DNA of 64,000 nucleotides from CAVPGP01 sp963718065 (GTDB lineage: Bacteria > Actinomycetota > Thermoleophilia > Gaiellales > Gaiellaceae). A program made the position numbers and the translations under genes. Position 1 is the first letter of the stretch, and each line of letters starts with the position of its first letter. This document shows, piece after piece, positions 10,790 to 21,001 of the stretch. The DNA lies in NCBI GenBank assembly GCA_963718065.1, contig CAVQYE010000017.1, forward strand, positions 1-64,000, given 5' to 3'. A model generated the notes under the pieces. It was not told where the DNA came from and searched no databases. It saw nothing but the letters and a program-made list of their open reading frames with translations.

Positions 10790-11890
10790 CCATGTTGGCG
10801 GGAAATCTTCGGTCGCTGTGCTGATCGTGCGGCTCTGGCTTCAACCGCAGGCAGGGCTCGCGTGCCGAGCGGCGACGAAGCCTTGCCGCGAGGGATGCGA
10901 TCTGTTCGGCGAAGTATCTGCTGCGCGCCGATGATCACGTTGTAAGTGACGCTGTCCTCGCTGTAGTCCGTCGTCTTGGAAGATGTTGCTGATGATCTGG
11001 AAGTTCGAGCGGGGCGTCGAGCCGTCGCTGAAATCATCGGCATCCTCCACCGAGTTGTAGGCGTACTGTAGTTGGTCAGGTCGACCAGTTGCCCGCCGAA
11101 GCGGATCACCAGGCAGCAGTTGACCAGCTTGCCCGACGTGGAGGCGTCGAAGAAGTCGTCCTCGATCGTCACGTCGCGAGCGGCGGCAGGCGGTCTTCCA
11201 CCAGGGCGTGCTGGTGAGTCGCGAGACGTCAACAGCGCACGGCGCCGCCGTCGTGCATCGTGACGCCGTCGCCGCTGGTGATGAAGATGTACTCGGCGTG
11301 GTTGTCTTTCTTCGCCGCGGAAACGTGATGCGGCGCTGTCATCAGCAGGTTCGCGGCTCGCTGTCGTCGTGCCGCTCGAAGGAGATCCAGATCGGATGGA
11401 CTCGCCGCCGTCCATGCGGCCGATGTCGCCCCGAGCAACTCGAAGGTGCCTTCGAGCCGATGTTGAACGACTTGACGCCAGGTCGCGCGCCGTGAAGCCG
11501 TTGGACCGCTGGTAATACGTCCCAGCTCTTCATCGCCATGTTCCGCACCTCGACGTCGGCGTGGTATCTTCACTCGCGACGCTGACCTTGGCGCGGGCGC
11601 GCGCACGCGTACCACTTCGGCGTGCCGGCAACTTCGTCCGCCGTATACCGGTGAGCAGGCTGCCTGACTCCCTCGACGATCTGGCCGGGCGGGGTGATCT
11701 ATAAGGCGTGGGTCAGTCGGCACGGAGCGGTAGGCGCGGATCCACTCGAGTCGGACCCATGGCGACTGCAGGTGCGGGCGAGCCGTCGCAGCCAGTCGCT
11801 AAGCTGCGGCTGCTTGAGGAGCACGAGCGCGGCGCGCACGGCAGTGAGACGCTGCGAATCGAGAGCATAAAAGGGGAACGGCGCATCAGC
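10790..11890 (-). pseudogene. secreted beta-helix protein, copy 3 (divergent, heavily frameshifted)
   Basis: Pieces in all three minus frames line up as a right-handed beta-helix exoprotein of a different subtype from copies 1, 2, 4 and 5. From the N-terminus: LTAVRAALVLL (signal-like), CDGSPAPAVAMG and DSSGSAPTAP (the opening C..GSD.SG...P pattern of such proteins), VRNMAMKSWD, GTFELLG, DNHAEYIFITSGDGVTMHDG, DVTIEDDFFDAS, NCCLVIRFGGQLVDLTNY, SNFQIISNIFQDD and YSEDSVTYNVIIGAQQI. The turns D.TIED..F and FQIISNIFQ are typical beta-helix rungs. No NRIWWCGTQC motif is visible. Both ends are approximate. Function unknown; context suggests an envelope protein like its neighbours. Confidence 0.45.
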
Positions 11891-11911
11891 GTTGGGTGCG
11901 GTGCATGGAAA

Positions 11912-11941
11912 CGGCTCGGCCCCATTTCTGGGGCCGAGCCG
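11912..11941 (-). terminator. GC-rich hairpin downstream of copy 4
   Basis: Perfect 12-bp arms CGGCTCGGCCCC (11912-11923) and GGGGCCGAGCCG (11930-11941), loop ATTTCT. It lies 54 nt beyond the stop of the minus-strand gene ending at 11995; on the minus strand a weak T-rich stretch (TTTCC) follows. Probably the transcript end of that gene. Confidence 0.55.
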
Positions 11942-11994
11942 GTCAACTCGTCGAGTCAGCTTAGCCGCGCCTGCGGCCGTCGCCGGACTTGCGG

Positions 11995-14900
11995 TCAGCG
12001 GTCGTCTGCTCCCGCATCGACGAGCCGCTCTGCGGGCGAGCCTGCTCGTCCATGTCGCGTGGAGCGACGCTGGCCGAGGCGCCTGCGCCGATCGCGCAGG
12101 TGTCGCTGGAGGCGAGGTGAAGGCCGCGCACGTGTTGTCGACGTTCGTCCAGAGCTGACCCGTGCGCGCCAACCTCGGCGTGCGGATCTTTGGATTCACT
12201 CCACACGCGCCACTGCCAGGGCCGACACGTTGTCGTGGAAGTTCGTCTTGACAGTGCCGGAACCTCCACAGCCACCGCTGTGGACGCTCGAGGATGTTGC
12301 CGTACACCTCCGCGTTGCCAGGCCGGTCGGGGTCGCGCCGTAGCCGTCGTCGCCCTCGATCGTGTTGTAACGGAAGGTCACGTCACCCATCACAGCGAGC
12401 TCCTGCGGGCCATCGCACCCGTCGCCGCAGGCATTGGTCTCCTCGATCATGTTGTTCTCGATCAGCATCGAGGACGGGTCGCCGGAGAAGATGCACTGGG
12501 TGCCGCACCACCAGATGCGGTTGCCGCGGATGATCCCGTTGACGACGTTGAGATCGAGTGCGTCGATGTGAGCGCCGTTGCAGCCGGTGCCCTTGTTGTC
12601 GTGGATCTGGTTGTACTCGATCACCGGGTTGAAGGTATGGCCGGTGACGATCAGGTCGGCGCAGAGGTTGCCGTTGCCGCCGAAGTCACTCGGCCCAACC
12701 TCGCTGTACCGGACCGTGTCGTTCGTCGAGTCATCGTCGTAGTACACGTTGCGGGTGTGGACGTCTTCGATCACGTTGCCCTTGACGTTCGGGGAGTTGT
12801 TCCCGCGGCCGAAGTCGATCGCGGACTCACTCCCGTTTTCGCCGTAGACCGAGATCCGGTCGGGCTCGTTGACACCGACCGTGCCGCCACCCTCGAAGAT
12901 GAGGTCATGGGTGCGGATGGTCATGCCGTTGTCGAGGATCACGTTCTCGTTCGGTGCCGCCTGCAAGCGGACCGGCGTCGTCCCGATCGAACGGAGCGCG
13001 ATGTCCTGGAACGCCGTGTACGTGCCGCCCTTGATGTAGATCGTGTCACCAGGGGAAGCGACCGCGTACGCGGCATTGAACGAGCCGCACGCCTGTGCGT
13101 CGACGTACGAGCCGGCCGTTGCCTGCCTGGTGCAGGAGCCGCCGTTCGTGTCGACCCAGAGGTTGCCGTTGCCCGGCCCGGGGGCCGTGCAGGCGGCAGT
13201 GACGCTGCTCGCCGACGCCTGAGCCGACCGGTTGCCGGCCGCGTCGAATGCGTCGACCGCGAGCGTGTAGCTCGTGCCGCACGTGAGGCCGGCGAAGGTC
13301 GACGAGAGCCCGGCGGTGGAGCCGGTGGAGACGCCGTTCTTGTAGAGGCCGTAGCCCGTGACCGCGACGTTGTCGAGCGAGCTGCTCCACGCGATCGAGA
13401 TCGACGTGGTCGTCGTGCTGACGACCGTGAGGTTCGGCGGCGTGGTCGGAGCAGTGGTGTCCGCCGGCGGCGGGCACGCCATGGTCGACGCCGTTGCCGT
13501 GCTCTTGGCTGACCGGTTACCGGCCGCGTCGAACGCGTCCACGGCAAACGTGTAGCTGGTCGCACACGTCAGGACGGAGACGGTGAAGGTCGTCCCACCG
13601 GCCGAACCGGCCGAGGAGCCGTTCGTGTAGACGCCGTAGCCGGTGACGGCCGTGTTGTCCAGGGACGCATTCCAGGCCAGGGAGATCGAGGTCGTTGTCC
13701 TCGACCACACGGCCAGGCCTCCCGGAACGGTCGGAGCCTGTGTGTCCGCGTGCGCAGGCCATGGTCGAGGCCGACGCCGAGCTCTTCGCGGACCGGTTGC
13801 CGGCCGCGTCGAACGCGTCCACCTGCAGCATGTAGCTCGTCCCGCACGCCAGGCTCGAGTACATGTTGGTCGTGCCGGCCTGCGAGCCGACGCTCGTTCC
13901 GTCGCGGTAGTTGGTGTATCCCGTGACGCCGGTGCCGTCGGTCGAGGCAGTCCAGCCTCCCGAGATCGAGGTCGTCGTCTTGGACGAGACGGCGAAGCTA
14001 CCCGGCACCGTCGGTGCGGTCGTGTCGGCGGGCGGCGGCGTGCAGGCCACGGTCGACGCGGTGAGCGAGCTCTTGGCGGACCGGTTGCCGGCCGCGTCGG
14101 AGGCATCCACAGCGAGCGCGTAGCTCGTTCCGCAGGCAAGCCCGGAGTACAGGTACGTCGTGCCGGTGGTTGAGCCGGCGTTCGTCCCGTCGCGGTAGTT
14201 CGTGTAGCCGGTGACGCCGGTGGCGTCGTTCGACGCGGTCCAGCTGACCGAGATCGAACCGGCAGTCGTGCCCGAAACGGCGAAGCTGCCCGGCACGGTC
14301 GGCGCCGTGGTGTCCGCCGGCGGCGGGCACGCGCTTGTCGACGCAGTGACCGTGCTCTTCGCTGACCGGTTGCCGGCCGCGTCGAACGCGTCGACTGCGA
14401 GCGTGTAGCTCGTGCCGCACGCGAGCGCGGAGTACGTGTAGGTCGTGCCGGCCGGCGAGCCGGCGCTTGCACCGTTGCGGTATGCGCCGTAGCTCGTGAC
14501 CGCGACGTTGTCGCTCGAGGCAGCCCAGGCGATCGAGATCGACGTGCCGCTCGTGCTCGTGACGCTCGGAGTGCCAGGCGTCGTCGGAGCCTGCGTGTCG
14601 GCGGGCGTGCCGCCGCCGGCGACCGGCGTGGCCATGTCACCGTTGATCTCGGCCGGCGTCAGTGCCCGGTTGTAGATCCGCAGGTCGTCGATCTTGCCGG
14701 CGAACCACTCGTCCCAGACGGTGTTGCCGCCGATCTTCAGCGGACGGCCGGTGACGACGATGCGTCCGGTCACGGCCATGCTCGCGACCTGGACGCCGTT
14801 GGCGTAGAGGCGGATCCGTGTCCCGTCGTACGTCGACGCGAGGTGCGTCCACGCGTTGGTGGGGAGGATGGAGGGATTCTGGACGTAGACGTCCGAGGTG

Positions 14901-15343
14901 CCGCTGACGTTCACGTTGCCCGAGGCGCCGCCGGCGTTCGTGCCGGCGTAGAGGGCGTAGGCCATCTGGCCCGTCTTCTCCTTCAGGGCCACCGTGCGCC
15001 ACTGACCGCCGAGTGACGTCGGGCGAACCCACGCCTCGACCGTCACCTGGGTGACGTCGAGGGAGCTCGAGTCGGGCACGTTGACGATGTCGTTCACGCC
15101 GTCGAACGAGAGTGCACCGCCCGCATGTCCCGTTGTCCAGGCAGCACCGGAGATCGTTCCTCCGTTGCCGTTGCCCGACAGGTCAGCGAGCGTCGTGCCC
15201 GTGCCCCCGTCGAACGAATATGCAGCGACGAGCCCCGTCGGGGCCGCCTTGCCCGAGGCCCCGCCGATCAGCGCGAGGAGCGCTGCGAGGACTAGGATCG
15301 GGCCAATTGCGAACAACCGTTGGCACGCGGAGTTGCGCGTCAT
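11995..15343 (-). CDS. secreted LamG + FnIII-repeat + beta-helix protein, copy 4 (frameshifted)
   Basis: Start ATG 15343 with a strong Shine-Dalgarno (AAGGAGG, about 15351-15357) and a signal peptide (ILVLAALLALIGGASG). Residues about 35-235 are a LamG/concanavalin-like domain (GLVAAYSFDGGTGTTLADLS, LSFDGVNDIVNVPD, VTVEAWVRPTSLGG, AWTHLASTYDGT, KIDDLRIYNRALTPAEI). Six or seven FnIII repeats of about 93 residues follow, each ending DAFDAAGNRSAKS...TAC and containing a Cys pair. A one-base break near 13760 interrupts the array. The C-terminal beta-helix begins with NLWVDTNGGSCTRQATAGSY and carries IRGNRIWWCGTQCIFSGDPS and LIENNMIEETNACGDGCDG. Breaks near 12340 and 12250 follow; the end DMDEQARPQSG matches the other copies, giving a stop at TGA 11995-11997. 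About 1,115 residues when joined. Extracellular; glycan binding is inferred from LamG. Confidence 0.82.
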
Positions 15344-15429
15344 CGGATCCCTCCTTCAAGTGGAAGAAGAGGGCGCGGGCCGCGCAACCCACCTCAGGTA
15401 ACTGAGCGAACGCGGACATTAGTGGCGAA

Positions 15430-15449
15430 CTTGCTGACCGTCAAGCAAG
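15430..15449. promoter_or_regulatory. candidate TetR operator (quasi-palindrome) upstream of copy 4
   Basis: CTTGCTGACCGTCAAGCAAG has arms CTTGCT/AGCAAG around GACCGTC, itself a small palindrome. It lies in the 203-nt AT-richer gap between the TetR gene and the exoprotein start at 15343, about 90 bp ahead of that start. A second small inverted repeat, ACCC-TTAT-GGGT, lies at about 15472-15483. Position and symmetry suit a repressor site; binding is not shown. Confidence 0.4.
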
Positions 15450-15546
15450 CAAATGGGTGACGATTCATAACCCTTATGGGTGATCTTTGTAACTAAGAAA
15501 ACCGCGCGGCGTTACGGCGCCTGCGATCGGTCGTCAGCGGCGTCGA

Positions 15547-16236
15547 TCAGGTGAGCGCGGAACCGTCGCGGTCCGGGCCTTCGCCGATCGTGAGCTTGGC
15601 CTCGACCATCGCCGACGCGGCGCGCTGGTAGGCGGCGCGGATGGCGGCGTCGCCCGTGTCGATGCCGGCGACCCGCTTCAGGGTGCCGCTGTAGGCGAAG
15701 GGGAACCAGCAGAGCGCGAGCAGGGTCAGCAGGACAGCCGCAGCCTCGGCCTGCGCGTCGGGGCTCGGCGCCAGCCGGGCCTCGATCGCCGCCCGGATCT
15801 CGTCGACCCAGCCGCCGGTCTGCTGCAGCGTTCCCGACTCGACGTCGTCCCAGTGGATCAGCCGCACGAGCACGGGCTCGTCGGCGAGCAGCTCGAGTAG
15901 CGCTTCGACCAGGGACGGCAGGATCGCCTCGAGCGAGAGCGCCGGGTCGCGGATGCGCTCGAGCGTCGGCAGGAGAGCGACCCTCGACCGCTCGATCACG
16001 CGCTCGACGGTGGTCCGGTAGAGCTCGTCCTTCGTGTGGAAGAAGTACCCGGGGGTGCCTCGGGAGAGCCCCGCGGCGTTGCCGATGTCCGCAAGGCTCG
16101 TGCCGCGGTAGCCCTTCTGCGCGAAGAGCGTCTCGGCCGACTCGAGGATGGCCTCGCGCGTGCGATCGGCCGAGCGCCGAATGCGCGGGTCTTCAGCCAT
16201 CGACGGACGGGCGTTCCGCGTCGCAAGGCTCGGCAC
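15547..16236 (-). CDS. TetR/AcrR family transcriptional regulator
   Basis: 229 residues from 16236; a second start, MAEDPRIRRSADRTREAI, lies at 16200 and fits the family better. The N-terminal helix-turn-helix is clear: ILESAETLFAQKGYRGTSLA then DIGNAAGLSRGTPGYFFHTK, with the usual recognition helix and Y-F-H-x-K-D-E-L. The C-terminal ligand-binding half is all-helical with a hydrophobic stretch (AVLLTLLALCWFPFAYSG). It is encoded on the same strand between two paralogous secreted proteins and directly upstream of copy 4, whose promoter region has a palindrome. Likely a local repressor of the exoprotein genes; the ligand is unknown. Intact. Confidence 0.92.
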   Translation of the reverse strand: MPSLATRNARPSMAEDPRIRRSADRTREAILESAETLFAQKGYRGTSLADIGNAAGLSRGTPGYFFHTKDELYRTTVERVIERSRVALLPTLERIRDPALSLEAILPSLVEALLELLADEPVLVRLIHWDDVESGTLQQTGGWVDEIRAAIEARLAPSPDAQAEAAAVLLTLLALCWFPFAYSGTLKRVAGIDTGDAAIRAAYQRAASAMVEAKLTIGEGPDRDGSALT

Positions 16237-16342
16237 TGCTGCCGAGACGGACGCGGAACGTGAGGGATCGCCGCCAATCCATCGGTGTACGTCTCAGTAT
16301 GGCTCAAGGAGCGGCGGGCGGGCTCTCGCGCTCCGGCGCGCG

Positions 16343-16372
16343 GCGAGGCGCCCGCACGTGCGGGCGCCTCGC
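16343..16372 (-). terminator. 30-bp perfect palindrome, hairpin after copy 5
   Basis: GCGAGGCGCCCGCAC is followed directly by its exact reverse complement (16343-16372). It lies 26 nt past the stop of the minus-strand gene ending at 16398 and about 105 nt upstream of the TetR gene. Most likely a transcript-end hairpin for copy 5, though no T-run follows; it could also serve as a protein-binding site. Confidence 0.5.
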
Positions 16373-16397
16373 TCGTCGCTTCGTCGTCTGCGGTCGG

Positions 16398-19269
16398 TCA
16401 GCGATCGTCTGCGCCGGCGTCGACGGAGCCGCCCTGCGGGCGAGCCTGCTCGTCGAGGTCGCGCGGAGCGACGTTGGCCGATGCGCCTGCGCCGATCGCA
16501 CAGGTGTCGCTGGAGGCGAGATGGTAGTCGGCCTTCTGGTCGACGTTCGTCCAGGGCTGGCCGTTGCTCGCCAACCTCGGCGTGCAGAACTTCGCATTCG
16601 TGCCGCATGCCCCGCTGCCGGGTGCGAACACGTTGTCGTGGAAGTTCGTCTTGACCGCTCCTGAGCCGGAGCAGCCACCGCTATGGGTGCTGAGGAAGAT
16701 GTTCCCGTAGACCTCCGCGTTGCCGGGCCGGTCGGGGTCGCGGCCGTAGCCGTCGTCGCCCTCGATCGTGTTGTAACGGAAGGTGACGGTGCCCATCACG
16801 GCGAGCTCCTGCGGTCCGTCGCAGCCGCTGCCGCAGGCGTTGGTCTCCTCGATCATGTTGTTCTCGATCAGCATCGATCCCGGGTCGCCGGAGAAGATGC
16901 ACTGGGTGCCGCACCACCAGATCCGGTTGCCGCGGATGATCCCGTTGACGACGTTGAGATCGAGTGCGTCGATGTGGGCGCCGTTACAACCGTCGCTCTT
17001 GTTGTCGTGGATCTGGTTGTACTCGATCACCGGGCTGAACGTGTGGCCGGTGACGATCAGATCGGCGCAGAGGTTTCCGTTGCCGCCGAAGTCGCTCGGC
17101 CCAACCTCGCTGTAGCGCACCGCGTTGTTCGTCGTCTCGTCATCGAAGTAGACGTCGCGGGTATGGACGTCCTCGATCACGTTGCCCTTCACGTTCGGGG
17201 AGTTGTTCCCGCGTCCGAAATCGACCGCGGACTCCTCTGAGCTCGAACCGTAGACCGAGATCCGGTCGGGCTCGTTGACGCCGACCGTGCCGCCGCCCTC
17301 GAAGATCAGGTCGTGGGTGCGGATGGTCATGCCGTTGTCGAGGATCACGTTCTCGTTCGGTGCCGCCTGCAGGCGAACCGGCGTCGTCCCGATCGAGCGG
17401 TACGCGATGTCCTGGAACGCTGTGTACGTGCCGCCCTTGATGTAGATCGTGTCGCCGGGCGAGGCCGCGGCGTAGGCGCTGTTGAACGATCCGCAGGCCT
17501 GCGCGTCGGCGTACGAGCCGGCCGTTGCCTGCCTGGTGCAGGAGCCGCCGTTCGTGTCGACCCAGAGGTTGGCGTTGCCGTTCGTTCCACCACCGCCGCC
17601 GGGCGGCGGGCAGGCGGTCGTCGAGCCGTTGACCGTCGCCTTGCCGGAGCGGTTGCCGGCGCCGTCGACTGCGTCGACTCCCAGCGTGTAGCTCGTCCCA
17701 CAGGCGAGGCCGTTGAACGTGTAGCTCGTCGAGGTCGGCGAGCCGGCGAGGTTCGCGCCGTTGTACGCGCCGTAGCCGGTGACGCCGACGTTGTCGGTCG
17801 AGCCTGTCCAAGAGATCGCGATCGTGCTCGAGCTCGTGGCGCCGACGGTCAGGCCCGTCGGAGTCGACGGAGCCGTCGTGTCGCTGCACGCGGTCGTCGA
17901 GCCGTTGACGGTCGCCTTGCCCGAGCGGTTGCCGGCCGCGTCGTAGGCGTCGACTGCGAGGGCGTAGCTGTTACCGCAGGCGAGGCCGGTGAACGTGTAG
18001 CTCGTGCTCGCGGTCGTCCCGGCGAGGCTCGTGCCGTTATATGCGCCGTAGCCGGAGACGCCCGTGTTGTCGGTCGACGCCGTCCAGGAGACGGCGATCG
18101 TCGTTGCGCCGGTCGCGCCGACCCGAAGGCCGGTCGGGATCGTCGGAGCCGACGTGTCGCCCGGGCACGCACTCGTCGAGGCGCCGGCGGACGACTTGGC
18201 CGAGCGGTTCCCGGCGTCGTCGACGGCATCCACGGCCAGCGAGTAGCTCGTCCCGCAGGCGAGACCGGTGAACGTGTACGAGGTGCCCGGCGTCGAACCG
18301 ACAGACGAGCCGTTCCGGTAGAGCCCGTACGCCGCGACGCCGGTGTCGTCCAGCGAGATGGTCCAGGCGACGGAGATCGAGTTGCCGCTCGTGCCGACGA
18401 CGGTGAGGTTCGGCGGCGCCGTCGGTGCGGTTGTGTCCGGACAGGGGCTCGTCGAAAGCGTCGCGGACGTCTTTGCGGAGTGGTTGTCCTTCGCGTCATA
18501 GGCGTCGACGGCGAGGGTGTACGACGTGCCGCACGCGAGGCCGGCGAAGGTGTACGACGTGCCGGTCGTCGTCGTCACGGACGAGCCGTTCTTGTAGACG
18601 GTGTAGCCGGTGACGCCGGTGTTGTCGGTCGAGGCGGTCCAGGAGACGGCGATGCTGGTCCGCGTCGCGCCGGTCGCCGCGAGGGCTCCCGGGGCGGTTG
18701 GTGCCTGCGTATCGGGGCAGGCGGAAGTGGCGGTGTCGATCGACGCCTTGCTCGAGCGGTTGCCGAGCACGTCGGCCGCGTCGACGGAGAGGTGGTACGT
18801 CGTCCCGCACGCCAGACCGGTGAACGTGTAGCTCGTTCCCGAGGTCGTGCCGGCGGAAGCGTTGTCGCGATAGAGGCCGTACGAGGTGACCGTGAGGCTC
18901 GGGCTCGCCGTCCACGTGACGGCGATCGAGGTGGTCGTCTTCGTGCCGGCCGTGAGGGCTGTCGGCGGCTCTGGATCGAGCACGCCGGTGGACCTCGGGC
19001 GCCACCTGTGGCGCCGGGTGCTGGGCTTGACGGCGGTAGTGCGTACCGTCGCTGTCGTTGTCTTCTTCGCTGCCGTCTTGACTGGACTTCTTGACCGTTG
19101 TCGTAGAGCGTGCCGTCGTCTGCGCAGCCGGCTTTCCAGCCGGCTCCGCCCGCGACACCCCCTGTGCCGAAGCCGCTCTCGACGTGGCGCCGCCGACTAC
19201 GGCGAGCGCCAGGGTCAGCAGAAACACGAACGTGGCCGGAGTTCTCTTGGGCGCGCGGAAGCGCGGCAT
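16398..19269 (-). CDS. secreted FnIII-repeat + beta-helix protein, copy 5 (one frameshift near the N-terminus)
   Basis: Start ATG 19269, preceded by AGGAGG at about 19274-19279; signal peptide FVFLLTLALAVVGGATSRAA. The frame breaks once near 19080 within a Thr/Lys-rich linker; from about 19079 to the TGA at 16398-16400 it is intact (an internal ATG lies at 18983). Domains after the linker: five FnIII repeats (18980-17600), each with a Cys in LACGTSY and a Cys at the end of the strand after NRS; a short Gly/Pro linker; NLWVDTNGGSCTRQATAGSY; then a beta-helix of about 390 residues with GDTIYIKGGTY, IRGNRIWWCGTQCIFSGDPG, LIENNMIEETNACGSGCDG, YGRDPDRPGNAEVYGNIF and the terminal RPQGGSVDAGADDR. 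About 955 residues joined. Best-preserved member and the reference for the family. No known catalytic motif seen. Confidence 0.87.
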
Positions 19270-19413
19270 ACAGATCCTCCTGGTTGTATTTCCGACAACC
19301 CGCCTGGGCGCGGGATGTCGCTTGCCCGACTCTCTGTTACCGGTCGGACGTGGTGCGCGAATGACGATCTGGTCAACGCAGACCTATCAGAAACCGTTTC
19401 GCCCCCTGAAAAC

Positions 19414-19463
19414 AAAAAAACGCAAAGAGCAGGCTTTTCCAAATCGAAATTCCTGCAGTTTGC
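19414..19463 (-). terminator. intrinsic terminator of the flippase gene
   Basis: On the minus strand CGCAAACTGCAGG pairs with CCTGCTCTTTGCG (13 bp, two mismatches; 19421-19433 with 19451-19463) and is followed at once by seven Ts (19420-19414). It starts 6 nt beyond the flippase stop at 19469. Stem, spacing and T-run are those of a standard rho-independent terminator. Confidence 0.85.
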
Positions 19464-19468
19464 GAAGC

Positions 19469-21001
19469 TTACGGCTTCGAAAGCTGCGCCGGGCCGAGCG
19501 GTTCGAGTGGTCCAGAGGCCTTGCGCCGGCCGCTGCGGACACGCTGGATCTCGAGCGTCACGTCGCTCGCGCGCCACGCACAGGCGGGGACGTAGACGGC
19601 CATTCCGAGCACCACGAGCAGCACGAGCCGGACGGCCGCAGGCACGCCCGCGACGATCAGCAGCTCGCGCGCAGCGAAGACCGTCACGGCCATCAGCGCG
19701 CTCGCCTGCGCGACACCGGCGAGCCCGCGGACGAACCTCCAGACGGAGATCCCGAGCGCACGAGCCGCGAGGTGCGCACGGAGCGGCTCGACGAGCGTGA
19801 TCGCGATCGTGTAGCACGCGGCCACCGCAGTCAGGCCCCACTGCAGGCCGAGCACCACGGCGCCGACGGTCGCGACCGACCAGACGCCGGTGTACCAGAA
19901 GAGCGTGCCCGAACGGTTGAGTGCCAGCAGCACCTCGCCGCTCAGCGTCTGCAGCGACTGGACGAGCCCCGCCCAGGCCAGGATCTGGATCACGCGCGTC
20001 GCGGCGTGCCAGCGGTCGCCGAGGACGACGTCGACGAAGTCGGGCGCCACGATCACGAGGCCGGCGAGCGCCGGGATCGAGATCGCCCCGACGAGCCGCG
20101 TGACGCGAATCCACATGTCGGCCATCCGCTCCCGGTCGCCCTGCATCCGCGAGAACGCCGGGAAGAACACCTGCTGCAGCGGAGCGGCGATGCGCGAGAA
20201 CGGCATCAGGATCACGTTGGTCGCGAGCGCGTACGTGCCGAGCGCCGCCGCGCCGAGGACGCGACCGGTGAGGAGGTTCGCGATGTTCCGTCCGGCCTGG
20301 TAGAGGATGTTCTCGCCGAAGACGTTGCCCGCGAAGCCGCCCAGCCGCTTGAGGCTCGCGATCGAGAACGTGAACGACGGACGCCACGGGGTCAGGAACC
20401 AGACGATCACCGTCGAGAGCACCGCGTCGACGACTTGCTGCGTGACGATCGCCCAGGCGCCGTAGCCGGCAACGGCGACCGCGATCGCACCGATCGAGGC
20501 GAAGAGCGTGGACGCCATCGTTCGCAACTCCAGCTTGCGGAACTGCATGTCCCGGACGAGCAGTGCGCCCTGAGCGGTGCCGAGCGAGCTGACGAAGAAG
20601 CTCATCGAGAGCACGGCGAAGAGCGGCTGCACCTTCGGCTCGCCGTAGAAGTCGGCGAGCGGCCCCGAGACCCCGATGCCGGCGAGCGCGAGCACGAGCC
20701 CGACGCCGGCGCTCGCCCAGAAGACGGTCGAGCGGTCGTCGTCGTGCAGGTCGCGGCGCTGGATCAGGGCCGTGCCGAGGGCGTTGTCCGTGAAGACGAT
20801 CACGAAGCCGGAGAAGACGAGCACCATCGCGGCGAGGCCCCAGTCGTGCGGCGCGAGGATCCGCGCCAGGACGAGCGCCACCACCATGCGCGTGACCTGG
20901 GAGAAGATCTGCGAGCCGGCCTTCCACGCCAGCCCGCTTCTGATCCCGGCGCCGATCCCGTCCGGCTCGGGCTCAGGCTCGGTGACGAGGAGGCTGCTCA
21001 C
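19469..21001 (-). CDS. lipopolysaccharide/teichuronic-type polysaccharide flippase (MOP superfamily, WzxC/TuaB-like)
   Basis: 510 residues, intact. Predicted to flip lipid-linked glycan repeat units across the cytoplasmic membrane. Contains about 12-14 hydrophobic segments starting with GLAWKAGSQIFSQVTRMVVA and LVLARILAPHDWGLAAMVLV, the usual N-terminal signature of this branch (LARILxPxDxGLxAM). The central VFGENILYQAGRNIANLLTG and ALATNVILMPFSRIAAPLQQ also match. Its start overlaps the stop of the PssE-like gene (TCATGAG on the minus strand), so it is translationally coupled downstream of 21492-22028 and 20998-21495. A terminator follows directly. A second, unrelated-looking flippase lies at 40490-41824. 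Confidence 0.92.
   Translation of the reverse strand: MSSLLVTEPEPEPDGIGAGIRSGLAWKAGSQIFSQVTRMVVALVLARILAPHDWGLAAMVLVFSGFVIVFTDNALGTALIQRRDLHDDDRSTVFWASAGVGLVLALAGIGVSGPLADFYGEPKVQPLFAVLSMSFFVSSLGTAQGALLVRDMQFRKLELRTMASTLFASIGAIAVAVAGYGAWAIVTQQVVDAVLSTVIVWFLTPWRPSFTFSIASLKRLGGFAGNVFGENILYQAGRNIANLLTGRVLGAAALGTYALATNVILMPFSRIAAPLQQVFFPAFSRMQGDRERMADMWIRVTRLVGAISIPALAGLVIVAPDFVDVVLGDRWHAATRVIQILAWAGLVQSLQTLSGEVLLALNRSGTLFWYTGVWSVATVGAVVLGLQWGLTAVAACYTIAITLVEPLRAHLAARALGISVWRFVRGLAGVAQASALMAVTVFAARELLIVAGVPAAVRLVLLVVLGMAVYVPACAWRASDVTLEIQRVRSGRRKASGPLEPLGPAQLSKP

Noticed and set aside
17313..19094. 593-codon + strand frame
   Set aside because: Antisense of the FnIII repeats of copy 5; low-complexity Arg/Val composition and no motifs.
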